This document shows positions 34,027-46,655 of a DNA stretch of 64,000 nt, piece by piece; the stretch's first letter is position 1, and every line of letters begins with the position of its first letter. Both the position numbers and the translations under genes were made by a program. Location: positions 62,001 through 126,000 of the forward strand of contig CAVPCU010000006.1 of the NCBI GenBank assembly GCA_963702575.1. The letters are read 5' to 3'. The DNA is from VRUE01 sp963702575 (GTDB taxonomy: Bacteria > Actinomycetota > Thermoleophilia > Solirubrobacterales > 70-9). Under the pieces are notes generated by a model. It had not been told where the DNA came from and did not search any database. It saw only the letters and a program-made list of their open reading frames with translations.

Positions 34027-35009
34027 CGATGCTCGACGACGTGCTGGCGATCCCCTCGCACCTGCGCGACGCGCTCTGGCGGATCGAGTCGGCGCGGCTC
34101 GAGCCGCGCGAGGCGGCGGGGGTCCTGGTCTGCGGGATGGGCGGCTCGGCGATCGGCGGCGACCTCGCCGCGGCCGCGCTCGGCGACCGCCTCACTCGGC
34201 CGCTGCTGACCGTGCGTGGCTACGAGCTGCCGAGCTGGGCGACCCCGGAGTGGTCGGTGCTGGCGAGCAGCTACTCGGGCGGCACCGAGGAGACGCTGGC
34301 CTGCTTCGAGGCCGCCGAGGCGCTCGGCGCGCCCCGAACCGTGGTCAGCACCGGCGGCGAGCTGGTCGATCTGGCCCGTGCCGCCGGCGTCCCGGTTGTC
34401 GGTCTGCCGGGGATCCTGCAGCCGCGCGCCGCCGTCGCCTACATGTTCGCCGTCGCCGCCGAGGCGGTCGCCCTGGCCGGCGCCGGGCCGCGCCTGCACA
34501 CCGAGATCGACGCGGCCGCCGGCTTCCTCGAGCGCGAGAGCGAGGGCCTGCGGTCGCGGGCCGGAGAGATCGCCGCCGCGCTCGGTTCCGCCGCACCGGT
34601 CGTCTACGGCGCCGACCTGACCGCCGCCGTGGCGAAGCGCTGGAAGGCGCAGATCAACGAGAACGCGAAGCTGCCGGCCTTCTTCTCGGAGCTTCCCGAG
34701 GCCGACCACAACGAGCTCTGCGGCTGGGCCGGCCTCCCCGACGGTGGCCGCTTCGCCGCGGTGCTGATCGAAGACTCGGATCAGCACCCGCGCGAGCGGC
34801 GGCGCTTCGAGCTGACCGCCGAGACGATCGCCGCCGGCGGCGCCGAGGCGGTCTCGCTCGAGACGGTCGGCGAGACGCGAACCGAACGCCTCTTCTGGGC
34901 GACGATGCTCGGCGATCTGGTCTCGCTCGAGCTGGCGCAGGCCCGCGGCGTCGACCCGATGCCGGTCGAGGCGATCGAGGGCTTCAAGGCCGCCCTCGGC
35001 CGTCCCTGA
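34023..35009 (+). CDS. Bifunctional phosphoglucose/phosphomannose isomerase (SIS domains)
   Basis: A 328-residue protein of the small PGI/PMI family. It has two sugar-isomerase (SIS) domains: VCGMGGSAIGGDLAAAALG near residue 37 with a phosphate-binding SSYSGGTEET at about 81-90, and the catalytic region FSELPEADHNELCGW. It converts fructose-6-phosphate to glucose-6-phosphate and mannose-6-phosphate. The overlap with the upstream nucleotidyltransferase suggests the pair supplies activated mannose or glucose for the envelope. A 105-bp, less GC-rich gap follows. Confidence 0.9.
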   Translation: MTMLDDVLAIPSHLRDALWRIESARLEPREAAGVLVCGMGGSAIGGDLAAAALGDRLTRPLLTVRGYELPSWATPEWSVLASSYSGGTEETLACFEAAEALGAPRTVVSTGGELVDLARAAGVPVVGLPGILQPRAAVAYMFAVAAEAVALAGAGPRLHTEIDAAAGFLERESEGLRSRAGEIAAALGSAAPVVYGADLTAAVAKRWKAQINENAKLPAFFSELPEADHNELCGWAGLPDGGRFAAVLIEDSDQHPRERRRFELTAETIAAGGAEAVSLETVGETRTERLFWATMLGDLVSLELAQARGVDPMPVEAIEGFKAALGRP

Positions 35010-35114
35010 ACCCGATCGCTTCGGTGGGCGTCAGGCCCGTGTAGACGACGACAATACAGCGAAACTAGCTTAACTGTTAGCTTTCAGCCTTCTACTGTTA
35101 GCCTTGGACAGCGT

Positions 35115-36326
35115 ATGAGCGTCGAGATATCGAAGACCCAAAGATTGGTTCTGGTCGGCGAGGCCTTTCGGCCAGCGGCGCCGGTGGACGACCTGGAGCT
35201 TTTCGCGGGTCGAGAGAGGCAGCGCGGCGAAGTGATCAGCGCGGTCACGCAGGTCGGCTATCACGTTGGCCTCTACGGCGAGAGGGGAGTCGGGAAGACG
35301 TCGCTGGCGAGGGTCATGGCTGCGATTTTCAATCAGCCTGGAATTCGTCAGTTCCAAGCGGCGATGGTCAGCTGCCATACCGACGACACGTTCGCGTCGC
35401 TCTGGACGAACATCTTTAGGCGCCTGAAGCAAGACGTTGACAGCTACACGCCCGAGGGCGTGCGATACGAGCTTGAGTATCTGGATCCTCCCGCCTTGAT
35501 TGTCATCGACGAGCTGGATCGCCTTGAGAACGACGAGGCATTGACGATGCTGGCTGACACGATCAAGAATCTTTCCGACAACGCCGTGCCTTCCACCGTG
35601 GTGCTCGTAGGCGTTGCAGGCTCGATCGGCGATCTGATCGGAGAGCACGAATCAATCATTCGGAACCTTGCCCAGATTGGAATGCCTCGGATGGAGCCAG
35701 ACGAGCTACGAGGAATCCTGAGCAAGGGATGCGAGCACGCCAAGATCGGCATGCATCAGGACGCCGTCGAGCGGATCGTCGGCCTCTCGGAGGGCCTTCC
35801 CCACTACACCCACCTCCTCGGCCATCGTGCCGCGGAGAGGGCTGTGCAGGACGACCGCGACTTTGTCACGCTCGATGATGTCGAAGCCGCAATCCCCAGA
35901 GCAGTGGACGGCCATACGATCCAGAGCGACTACGTCAAAGCGGTGAGGAGCTCCCAGCCCGGAAACCTCTACCGGGAGGTTCTTCTCGCTTGCGCCATAG
36001 CTCCCAAGAACAGTCTGGGGTACTTCACCTCGGGACAGATTCGCGATCCCTTGGAGGTGATTGCCGGTCGGCGACTTGACATCCCTGCGTTTTCCCGCCA
36101 CATGAAGGAGTTCCTCGACCCGGTCCGCGGCAGCGTATTGCGGCGGGAGGGCAAGGAACGCTCTTATTCCTATCGATTTTCCGACCCGATGATGCAGCCA
36201 TACGTGATCATGAGTTCTCTAACCGACGGGCTCATTACGACGCAGCAGTTGAGTGAGCTTCAAGGTAAGTCCCAGGATGCGGAGCGAGACGAGGACGAGG
36301 TGTACGCACGCGGCCGGCTCTTTTAG
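35115..36326 (+). CDS. Orc1/Cdc6-like AAA ATPase of lower GC content
   Basis: A 403-residue P-loop ATPase: Walker A GERGVGKTSLARVM at 55-62 onward, Walker B PALIVIDELDRL at about 126-137, then a helical lid and a C-terminal region (SYRFSDPMMQPYVIM). The layout resembles Orc1/Cdc6-type and STAND-like ATPases found as single genes in bacterial accessory regions. Codon use is visibly less GC-biased than all its neighbours, and the upstream gap is AT-richer with a repeated CTGTTAGC[T/C]TT. It splits a sugar-nucleotide gene set from ahcY and has no partner gene. The role is unknown; defence or DNA-associated ATPase is possible. Horizontal acquisition is inferred. Confidence 0.75.
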   Translation: MSVEISKTQRLVLVGEAFRPAAPVDDLELFAGRERQRGEVISAVTQVGYHVGLYGERGVGKTSLARVMAAIFNQPGIRQFQAAMVSCHTDDTFASLWTNIFRRLKQDVDSYTPEGVRYELEYLDPPALIVIDELDRLENDEALTMLADTIKNLSDNAVPSTVVLVGVAGSIGDLIGEHESIIRNLAQIGMPRMEPDELRGILSKGCEHAKIGMHQDAVERIVGLSEGLPHYTHLLGHRAAERAVQDDRDFVTLDDVEAAIPRAVDGHTIQSDYVKAVRSSQPGNLYREVLLACAIAPKNSLGYFTSGQIRDPLEVIAGRRLDIPAFSRHMKEFLDPVRGSVLRREGKERSYSYRFSDPMMQPYVIMSSLTDGLITTQQLSELQGKSQDAERDEDEVYARGRLF

Positions 36327-36402
36327 GGCGTCTCGCTTCCTGCCATCTCGGAAAGGCATTTCTCCGTATCCTTCGCGGCGACCAATAGACCGAAAGGAAC
36401 CG

Positions 36403-37821
<1,419 letters not shown>

Positions 37822-37825
37822 GCCG

Positions 37826-38836
37826 ATGAGGGCGATGATCCTGGCGGCCGGCCTCGGCACCCGGCTGCGGCCGATCACCTACGCGATCCCGAAGCCGATG
37901 GTGCCGGTGCTGAACCGGCCGGTGATGGAGCACACCGTGCGCCTCCTGGCGCGCCACGGCTTCGCCGAAGCGATCGCCAACACGCACTGGTTCCCGGAGA
38001 CGATCGAGGGCCACTTCGGCGACGGCTCGGCCTTCGGCCTCGAGCTCTCCTACAGCCCCGAGGAGCAGCTCCTGGGGACCGCCGGAGGCGTTCGCAACGC
38101 CGCCGGCTTCCTCGGCGAGACCTTCCTCGTCGTCGCCGGCGACGCGCTCACCGACATCGACTTCGCCGCGATGCGCGAGTTCCACGAATCCCACGACGGG
38201 GTCGCGACCGTCGCCACCAAGCGGGTCGCCGAGACGAGCGAATACGGCGTCGTCATCGCCGGCGCCGACGGCCGCATCCAGGGCTTCCAGGAGAAGCCCG
38301 ATCCGGCCGAGGCGCTCTCCGACCTCGCCAACACCTGCATCTACATGTTCCGCGCCGAGGTCTTCGACTTCTTCCCGGCGCCCGGCACGAGCAAGGCTGC
38401 CGGAGTCGACGATCCCGACGGCTTCGCCGACTGGGCGATGGACGTCTTCCCGGCCCTGCTCGAGGCCGACGTGCCCTTCTACTCGCACGAGATCGAGGCC
38501 TACTGGAACGACATCGGCAACCTCGACGAGCTGCGCCAGGGCAACCTCGACGCCCTGCACGGCGCGGTCGCGGTCGAGCCGGGCGCGCCGGAGGTGGCCG
38601 AGGGGGTGCGCTCCGCCAGCCCGCTCGTCGGGGTCGAGGTGAGCGCGCCGGCGCTGATCGGCGCCGGCGCCGAGCTGGGGGAGGGGGTCCGAATCGAGGG
38701 GCCGGCGATCCTCGGCGACCGCTGCCGCATCGGCGCGGGCGCGATCGTCCGCGACGCGATCCTGCTCGAAGGCGCCGAGGTCCCGCCGCAGGGCATCCTG
38801 GTCGGCGGCATCGCGGCACGCGGCACGAAGAATTGA
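37826..38836 (+). CDS. Sugar nucleotidyltransferase with hexapeptide-repeat C-terminus
   Basis: A 336-residue NDP-sugar pyrophosphorylase: MRAMILAAGLGTRLRPITYA, KPMVPVLNRPVMEH, the metal-site segment VVAGDALTDIDF, and a C-terminal left-handed beta-helix (EGPAILGDRCRIGAGAIVRD). It is a second nucleotidyltransferase of the same broad type as the one at 33 kb but clearly diverged. Mannose-1-phosphate guanylyltransferase or glucose-1-phosphate thymidylyl/uridylyltransferase are both possible. It lies 4 bp after ahcY. Confidence 0.85.
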   Translation: MRAMILAAGLGTRLRPITYAIPKPMVPVLNRPVMEHTVRLLARHGFAEAIANTHWFPETIEGHFGDGSAFGLELSYSPEEQLLGTAGGVRNAAGFLGETFLVVAGDALTDIDFAAMREFHESHDGVATVATKRVAETSEYGVVIAGADGRIQGFQEKPDPAEALSDLANTCIYMFRAEVFDFFPAPGTSKAAGVDDPDGFADWAMDVFPALLEADVPFYSHEIEAYWNDIGNLDELRQGNLDALHGAVAVEPGAPEVAEGVRSASPLVGVEVSAPALIGAGAELGEGVRIEGPAILGDRCRIGAGAIVRDAILLEGAEVPPQGILVGGIAARGTKN

Positions 38837-38892
38837 CACAAACCTGACGTTCGGCGCACCACGCGTGCGCCGCGAGCGCCGACGATCGGAGG

Positions 38893-39516
38893 ATGAAGCT
38901 CCTCCAGCTCGTCGCCTCGAGCCTGGCGCCGCCGCTCTGCGCCGCCTGCGGGCGCACCTGTCGCCCCGAGGCGACGATCTGCAGCCGCTGCGCTCGCCGC
39001 CTCGCGCTCGCCGAGCCGCTCAGCGGCGGCGGCCCGCCGGGCATCGACCGGGCCTGGTCCTCGGCCCCGCACGACGACGTCGCCCGCGACCTGGTCACCG
39101 CTCTCAAGTTCCGCCGCCTGCTGCCGGTGGCGACGCTGATGGCCGACCGAATCCGCTGGCTCGCCCCCTCCGACCTGCTCAGCGGCACGATCGTCCCGGT
39201 CCCGACCGCTCCGCTGCGGACCCGCGCCCGCGGCTTCGACCCGGCCGCCGAGCTGGCCCTCGCCCTCGCCGAAGAAACCGGCTTGCCCCTGCGGCCGTGC
39301 CTCGCCCGCAGCGGCATCGGCCGCCAGCGCGGCAAGCGCCGTGCCGAGCGCGTCGGCCATCCGCCCCGGATCCGCACGACGAGCCAGGTCCCCCGCAGCG
39401 TGCTCCTCGTAGACGACGTCCTCACGACCGGCGCCACGCTCACGTCCTGCGCCCAAGCTCTCCGCGCCGCTGGCTCCATCCGCGTCGCGGCGGTCACCTT
39501 CGCCCGGCGTCTGTAG
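38893..39516 (+). CDS. ComF family phosphoribosyltransferase-like protein
   Basis: A 207-residue protein with an N-terminal zinc-ribbon pattern, CAACGRTCRPEATICSRCAR (two CxxC pairs), and a C-terminal type I phosphoribosyltransferase fold with the PRPP motif VLLVDDVLTTGATL. In naturally competent bacteria ComF helps DNA uptake; in others its substrate is unknown. No other competence gene is in the window. hpf and secA follow, the usual actinobacterial neighbourhood. Confidence 0.88.
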   Translation: MKLLQLVASSLAPPLCAACGRTCRPEATICSRCARRLALAEPLSGGGPPGIDRAWSSAPHDDVARDLVTALKFRRLLPVATLMADRIRWLAPSDLLSGTIVPVPTAPLRTRARGFDPAAELALALAEETGLPLRPCLARSGIGRQRGKRRAERVGHPPRIRTTSQVPRSVLLVDDVLTTGATLTSCAQALRAAGSIRVAAVTFARRL

Positions 39517-39590
39517 TCCGTAGATAACCCTCTTGTCGAGCGGGTATCTCAGGCGTACGATCGGGACACAGACACCAAAGGAGGCCAAGC

Positions 39591-39944
39591 ATGCGGATCG
39601 AGATTCGGGGACGCAACGTCGAGGTCGACGCCGAGCTGCGGGATCACGTGTACAAGCGCTTCCGGCGGATCGGCAAGCAGGTGTCTCCGCTGGCGACGCT
39701 GGACGTCGAGCTGAGCGAGGAGCGCAACCCCTCGATCGCCGACAAGCAGGTGGCCGAGGCGACGCTGCGCCTCAAGGGCGTGACCCTGCGAGCCCATGAG
39801 GCATCGCCCGAGATGGCCCACACGATCCACGAGCTCGCCGAGGACATCCGCCGCCAGGTGAAGAAGCACCGCGAGCTGCGCCGCAAGCGTAGGCGGACGC
39901 GCAAGCTCGTAAACCAGTTCCGCGGCAGGCCGGCCACGCCGTAG
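39591..39944 (+). CDS. hpf: Ribosome hibernation promoting factor, short form
   Basis: A 117-residue HPF/RaiA domain (MRIEIRGRNVEVDAELRDHV, then ADKQVAEATLRLKGVTLRAH and a basic tail KKHRELRRKRRRTRK). It binds the 30S decoding centre and silences ribosomes in slow growth. Many actinobacteria have a long form with a C-terminal dimerisation domain; here the frame ends right after the basic helix and a hairpin element follows, so only the short form is encoded. Confidence 0.9.
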   Translation: MRIEIRGRNVEVDAELRDHVYKRFRRIGKQVSPLATLDVELSEERNPSIADKQVAEATLRLKGVTLRAHEASPEMAHTIHELAEDIRRQVKKHRELRRKRRRTRKLVNQFRGRPATP

Positions 39945-39957
39945 CAAGCTGGGGAAG

Positions 39958-40058
39958 AGGCTCGGGTGCCCCTCTCCCGGAGGCTTGGCGACCCCGCCTC
40001 GAACTCAGCCGACGATCTGCTGCGCGACGGCCTCCGGGAGAGGGGCACCCGAGCCTCC
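39958..40058. repeat. Long hairpin element, copy D (reverse orientation)
   Basis: Arms 39958-39985 and 40031-40058 are perfectly complementary over 28 bases; the left arm begins GAGGCTCGGGTGCCCCTC. The shared core occurs on the minus strand (40013-40035), so this copy is inverted relative to A-C. It lies 13 bp after the hpf stop and 24 bp before secA. Confidence 0.8.
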
Positions 40059-40082
40059 CCACGCCCTCGCTACCCTTGACCG

Positions 40083-42938
<2,856 letters not shown>

Positions 42939-42945
42939 CCGCGCC

Positions 42946-43329
42946 GTGATCCACGACCCGATCCGCGAGTTCATCCGAGCGTTCAACGAGCGGGACCTTG
43001 ATGCCTTCGTCGAGGTTCTGGACCCCGAGGTTGAGCTGCACTCGATGAAGGGCTTGCGAAAGGGACGCGAGGCCGCCCGCCTGTGGGCGACGCGGGCGTC
43101 CGGCGGGGTTCAGCAGACGATCGAGCTGGAGGAGCTCGACGAGGACGTCGATCGGGCGCTGGCGCTGGTCAGGCGGGTCTGGCGCTGGGCCGAGGACGGC
43201 TCCTTCGCCCGCGAGGAGGCGATGGCCTGGCTGTTCGAGCTGCGCGATCGCCGGGTGCTGAGCTGGCGGCCCTTCGACGACCGCGCCGAGGCATTCGAGG
43301 CGTACCATCGGGGGTCGTGGAGACCGTAG
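42946..43329 (+). CDS. NTF2-like (SnoaL-type) domain protein
   Basis: A 127-residue single-domain protein from GTG 42946. The N-terminal helix and strand pattern IREFIRAFNERDLDAFVEVL then DPEVELHS is typical of the SnoaL/NTF2-like fold. Such domains bind small ligands or act as isomerases, but no catalytic residue set is evident here. It starts 7 bp after secA and overlaps the following methyltransferase by 13 bp, suggesting co-expression with the latter. Confidence 0.78.
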   Translation: MIHDPIREFIRAFNERDLDAFVEVLDPEVELHSMKGLRKGREAARLWATRASGGVQQTIELEELDEDVDRALALVRRVWRWAEDGSFAREEAMAWLFELRDRRVLSWRPFDDRAEAFEAYHRGSWRP

Positions 43330-44183
43330 CCGCAACCAACGCCGAGGCGGCCGAGGCCTGGAGCGGGCCGCTGTTCGACCGCTTCGTCCGCTACCGCGAG
43401 CTGGTCGCCGACGGCCTCGGCGCCCACGGCGAGCAGGCGATCGAGGCCCACACGCCGCGGCCCGGCGACCGCGTGCTGGACGTCGGCTGCGGCTTCGGCG
43501 ACACCACCCAGCGGCTGGCCGAGATCGTCGGCCCCGGGGGCGAGGCGCTCGGCCTCGACGTCTCCGAGCCCTTCATCGAGCAGGCGCGCCGCGAGGCCGC
43601 GGGCGTCGAGAACGTCCGCTTCGCCTGCGCCGACGTGCAGGTCGCCGAGCTGGAGGTGGGCTTCGACTACGCCTTCTCGCGGATGGGGATCATGTTCTTC
43701 GCCAGCCCGGTGCAGGCGTTCCGCAACGTCCGCGCGGCGCTGGTGCCGGGCGGCCGCCTCTGCGCGGTCGTCTGGCGGCGCAAGCTCGACAACGCGTGGA
43801 TGAACCGCGCCGAGCAGGTGGTCGAGGGCTACCTCGACCACCCCGAGGAGAGCGACGAGCCGACCTGCGGTCCCGGCCCGTTCTCGATGGCCGACGCCGA
43901 CACGGTCAGCGAGCAGCTGGCGATCGCCGGCTTCGAGCGGATCTCGCTGCGCCGCTGCGACCTGCCGATCAGGATCGGCGAGAGCCTCGAGCACGCGGTC
44001 GAGTTCAACATGGCCCTCGGCCCGGCCGGCGAGGTGCTGCGGCTGTGGGGCGAGCGGGTGGACGAGATCCGGCCGAAGATCGCCGCCGACCTGCGCGAGG
44101 CGCTGGCCGAGTTCGAGGGCCCCGGCGGCGTGGTCGCCCCGGCCTCGACCTGGATCGTCGGCGCCACCGTTCCCAGCGAATAG
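43317..44183 (+). CDS. SAM-dependent methyltransferase
   Basis: A 288-residue class I methyltransferase from GTG 43317. SAM-binding motif I is RVLDVGCGFGDTTQRLAE, followed by EALGLDVSEPFIEQARR, VRFACADVQV and the post-motif GIMFFASPVQAFRNVRAALV then PGGRL. This is the UbiE/COQ5-like small-molecule branch. The substrate is not identifiable. It overlaps the upstream NTF2-like gene and lies 9 bp before prfB. Confidence 0.85.
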   Translation: METVAATNAEAAEAWSGPLFDRFVRYRELVADGLGAHGEQAIEAHTPRPGDRVLDVGCGFGDTTQRLAEIVGPGGEALGLDVSEPFIEQARREAAGVENVRFACADVQVAELEVGFDYAFSRMGIMFFASPVQAFRNVRAALVPGGRLCAVVWRRKLDNAWMNRAEQVVEGYLDHPEESDEPTCGPGPFSMADADTVSEQLAIAGFERISLRRCDLPIRIGESLEHAVEFNMALGPAGEVLRLWGERVDEIRPKIAADLREALAEFEGPGGVVAPASTWIVGATVPSE

Positions 44184-44192
44184 GCTGTGAGC

Positions 44193-45312
44193 ATGGCCGA
44201 AGCCGCCTCGACCGAATCGGTGCCGGCGCGGCTTGCCGCTGTCCGAGGGCAGCTGTCCCTGCTCTCGGACTACCTTTGACCCGGCTGCGCTGCGCAGTGA
44301 GGCCGAGCGGCTCGAGGCCGAGATGGGGGCGCCCGGCTTCTGGGACGACCAGGAGGCGGCGGCGCGCACGTCGGCTGCGCACGCCCGCGCCCAGCGGCGG
44401 CTGAAGACCTTCGAGGAGCTCGAGGCCGACGTCGGCGACCTCGCCGAGCTGGCCGAGATGGCGGCCGAGGACGAGGAGATGGCAACCGAGCTGGACGCCC
44501 AGCTCGGCTCGGTCGAGCGCCGCCTGGCCGAGCTGGAAGAGGCTCGCCTGTTCAGCGGCCGCTACGACGCCGGCGACGCGGTCGTCTCGGTCCACGCCGG
44601 CGCCGGCGGGACCGACTCCCAGGACTGGGCCGAGATCCTGCTGCGGATGTACCTGCGCTGGGCCGAGCGGCGCGGCTTCGAGGTCGAGATGAAGGAGGCC
44701 TCGCCTGGGGAGGAGGCGGGGCTGAAGTCGGCGACCTTCGTCGCCCGCGGCGAGAACGCCTACGGCCTCTTCGCCGCCGAGCGGGGCGTCCACCGCCTGG
44801 TGCGGATCTCCCCCTTCGACTCCTCCGCTCGCCGTCACACCAGCTTCGCCCAGGTCGACGTCGGCCCGCTGGTCGACGAGGGGGTCGAGGTGGAGATCGC
44901 CGACGACGACCTTCGCGTCGACACCTACCGCGCCTCCGGCGCCGGAGGCCAGCACGTCAACAAGACCGACTCGGCGGTGCGGATCACCCACATCCCGACC
45001 GGCGTCGTCGTGCAGTGCCAGAACGAGCGTTCGCAGACCCAGAACAAGGCCGTGGCGATGCAGCTCCTGCGCTCGAAGCTGATCGAGCTGGAGGAGCGCA
45101 AACGCGCCGAGGCGCTCGCCAAGGAGCGCGGCGAGGTCAAGGAAGTCGCCTGGGGCTCGCAGATCCGCAGCTACTTCCTCCATCCCGACCAGCGGGTCAA
45201 GGATCACCGCACCGGCCACGAGGTGGGCGACGCTCAGCGGGTGCTCGACGGCGACATCGACGAGTTCGTGCGCGACTACCTGAACAAGACGGCTGCCTCT
45301 TCAGCCCGATAG
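44193..45312 (+). CDS. prfB: Peptide chain release factor 2, with programmed +1 frameshift
   Basis: RF2 recognises UGA and UAA. Zero-frame translation from ATG 44193 gives 28 codons ending SLLSDYL, then CTT TGA C (44274-44280), the classical prfB shift site. A +1 slip on CTT skips the T at 44277 and continues DPAALRSEAERLEAE. The joined product is 372 residues, normal for RF2. The catalytic motif is SGAGGQHVNKTDSAVRITH. The in-frame UGA lets RF2 control its own synthesis. The Shine-Dalgarno-like stimulator seen in Escherichia coli (AGGGGG) is replaced by a weak CGGAC just before TAC CTT TGA. Confidence 0.95.
44274..44280 (+). promoter_or_regulatory. RF2 autoregulatory frameshift site CTTTGAC
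   Basis: CTT TGA C lies in the zero frame, 27 codons after the prfB ATG. When RF2 is scarce the ribosome pauses at UGA, slips +1 and makes full-length RF2; when RF2 is plentiful it terminates. Confidence 0.92.
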
Positions 45313-45322
45313 CCAGGAGGGA

Positions 45323-45435
45323 GAGAGCGCCGGGTACCCCTCCCGGCTCAACTTTTTCCGAAGGCAGGGGGAGGCAGTCCTAGGGTCTCAGTGCGGAAAA
45401 AGTACAAGCCGCCGGGAGGGGCACCCGGCGCTCTC
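45323..45435. repeat. Long hairpin element E (related outer stem, different core)
   Basis: Outer arms 45323-45347 and 45411-45435 pair over 25 positions with one mismatch (GAGAGCGCCGGGTACCCC on the left). An inner stem pairs ACTTTTTCCG (45351-45360) with CGGAAAAAGT (45394-45403). The shared core of copies A-D is absent. It sits between the convergent genes prfB and the Glu-rich protein, overlapping the 3' end of the latter. Confidence 0.75.
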
Positions 45436-46035
45436 AGCGGACGGGATCCGGATCTCGACGACCAGCCGCCTTACGGTCTGGCCCTGGCGCAGATGCTCGA
45501 CCGTGTGGATGACGCCGCTATCGCCAAGCTGGCGGTGGAGCGAGGCGACGTGACTCGCCCCCTGACCGATGTCGATCGTCGCGCTGGTCGGTTCGTAGGT
45601 CGTGTAGCCGATCGTGAGCTTTAGGGCCTTGCTCCTGGTGTCGAAGGCGGCGTGGCCGTGGGTGCTGCGCAGGACGCACTTTTCGGGGGGTTCGCCGTGT
45701 GCCGACCTCTTCCGCTGCCTTTCGCAGTCTTCTTCCAGTTCTTCGCGGTCGATTTCGCCTTCTCCGAATTCTTCGGTCGCTTCTTCGCATTCTTCTTCGG
45801 CGGTCTCTTCTTCTTCCGCGGCGATTTCTTCTTCTTCGGCTTCGAATTCGTCGAGCCCTTCGGCTTCGAATTCGCGGTACCGGGCGGCTTCGGCCGCCGC
45901 TTCTTCGCCGTCGAGTTCGATCTCTTCTTCGAGCGCGACCGGGCCGGGCGAGGAGGCGGCCGGCGCGGCCTGGGCGGCGACGGCACCGAGCAGCAGAGCG
46001 AAGACGAGCAGTGGGATCAGCAGCTTGCCGAGCAT
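45388..46035 (-). CDS. Secreted glutamate-rich protein, function unknown
   Basis: A 215-residue protein with a clear signal peptide (MLGKLLIPLLVFALLLGAVA, cut after AQAAPA). Residues 35-105 are about half Glu/Asp, in stretches such as FEAEEEEIAAEEEETAEEEC, and predict a long acidic helix. The last 95 residues (from about KCVLRSTHGHAAFDTRSKAL) are mixed and look like a folded beta domain. I recognise no family. The last codons lie inside hairpin E. It is monocistronic and convergent with prfB. Confidence 0.7.
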   Translation of the reverse strand: MLGKLLIPLLVFALLLGAVAAQAAPAASSPGPVALEEEIELDGEEAAAEAARYREFEAEGLDEFEAEEEEIAAEEEETAEEECEEATEEFGEGEIDREELEEDCERQRKRSAHGEPPEKCVLRSTHGHAAFDTRSKALKLTIGYTTYEPTSATIDIGQGASHVASLHRQLGDSGVIHTVEHLRQGQTVRRLVVEIRIPSAESAGCPSRRLVLFPH

Positions 46036-46094
46036 GGGCCAGATGCATCGGCTCCGGCGGCTCCACCTTTAGCGGAATCCGCCCAAATCCACGG

Positions 46095-46655
46095 CTATTT
46101 CGCCGCGAGCACGCCCTCGAGCTCGAGCAGCGCTTCCTTCATCGGCAGGCCGCCGCCGTAGCCGCCGAGGCCGCCGCCGCTGCGCAGGACGCGGTGGCAG
46201 GGGACGACGATCGGGATCGGGTTGGAGCCGCATGCGGTGCCGGCGGCGCGCACCGCGCGCTCGTTGCCGGCGCTGGCCGCGATCTCGGTGTAGCTGCGGG
46301 TCTGGCCGTAGGGGATGCGGGCGATCGCCCGCTGTGCCCGCTTGCGGAAGCCGTCGGTCAGCCGCCAGTCGAGCGGCAGGTCGAACTCGGTCAGCCGGCC
46401 CTCGAAGTAGAGGTCGAGCTGGCGGCGGACGTCGTCGAGCCGGGCCGGCGCCTCGAGCAGCCTGGGGGAGACCCGCTCGGCCAGCTCCTCCAACGTCTCC
46501 TCGGGGTCGTAGTTGGGCAGGTTGAGGCGGACCAGCCCGCGCCGCGTCGCGGCGAGGAGCAGCGGCCCGAAGGGCGAGTCGACTTTGGCGTAGGCGACGT
46601 CGAGCAGACCCTCGGCATCGGCGCGCTCGGCGAAGCGGTTCAGCTCGGCCTTCAT
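46095..46655 (-). CDS. ogt: Methylated-DNA-protein cysteine methyltransferase
   Basis: A 186-residue suicide enzyme that removes alkyl groups from O6-alkylguanine onto its own cysteine. The active site is IPIVVPCHRVLRSGG (Cys153). The helix-turn-helix region before it holds the arginine finger and RIPYGQTRSYTEIA, and the N-terminal domain is DSPFGPLLLAATRRGLVRL. The ATG overlaps the stop of the upstream sigma factor gene (ATGA on the minus strand), so the two form a coupled operon. Confidence 0.93.
   Translation of the reverse strand: MKAELNRFAERADAEGLLDVAYAKVDSPFGPLLLAATRRGLVRLNLPNYDPEETLEELAERVSPRLLEAPARLDDVRRQLDLYFEGRLTEFDLPLDWRLTDGFRKRAQRAIARIPYGQTRSYTEIAASAGNERAVRAAGTACGSNPIPIVVPCHRVLRSGGGLGGYGGGLPMKEALLELEGVLAAK

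Noticed and set aside
36327..36402. SAH riboswitch upstream of ahcY
   Set aside because: The 76-bp leader lacks the conserved core and pseudoknot pairing expected of the class; only an ordinary ribosome-binding site is seen.
44233..44280. RF2 starting at GTG 44233 in the +1 frame without frameshifting
   Set aside because: That N-terminus (MPLSEGSCPCSRTTF) does not look like RF2, while the zero-frame leader ends exactly at the canonical CTTTGAC site.
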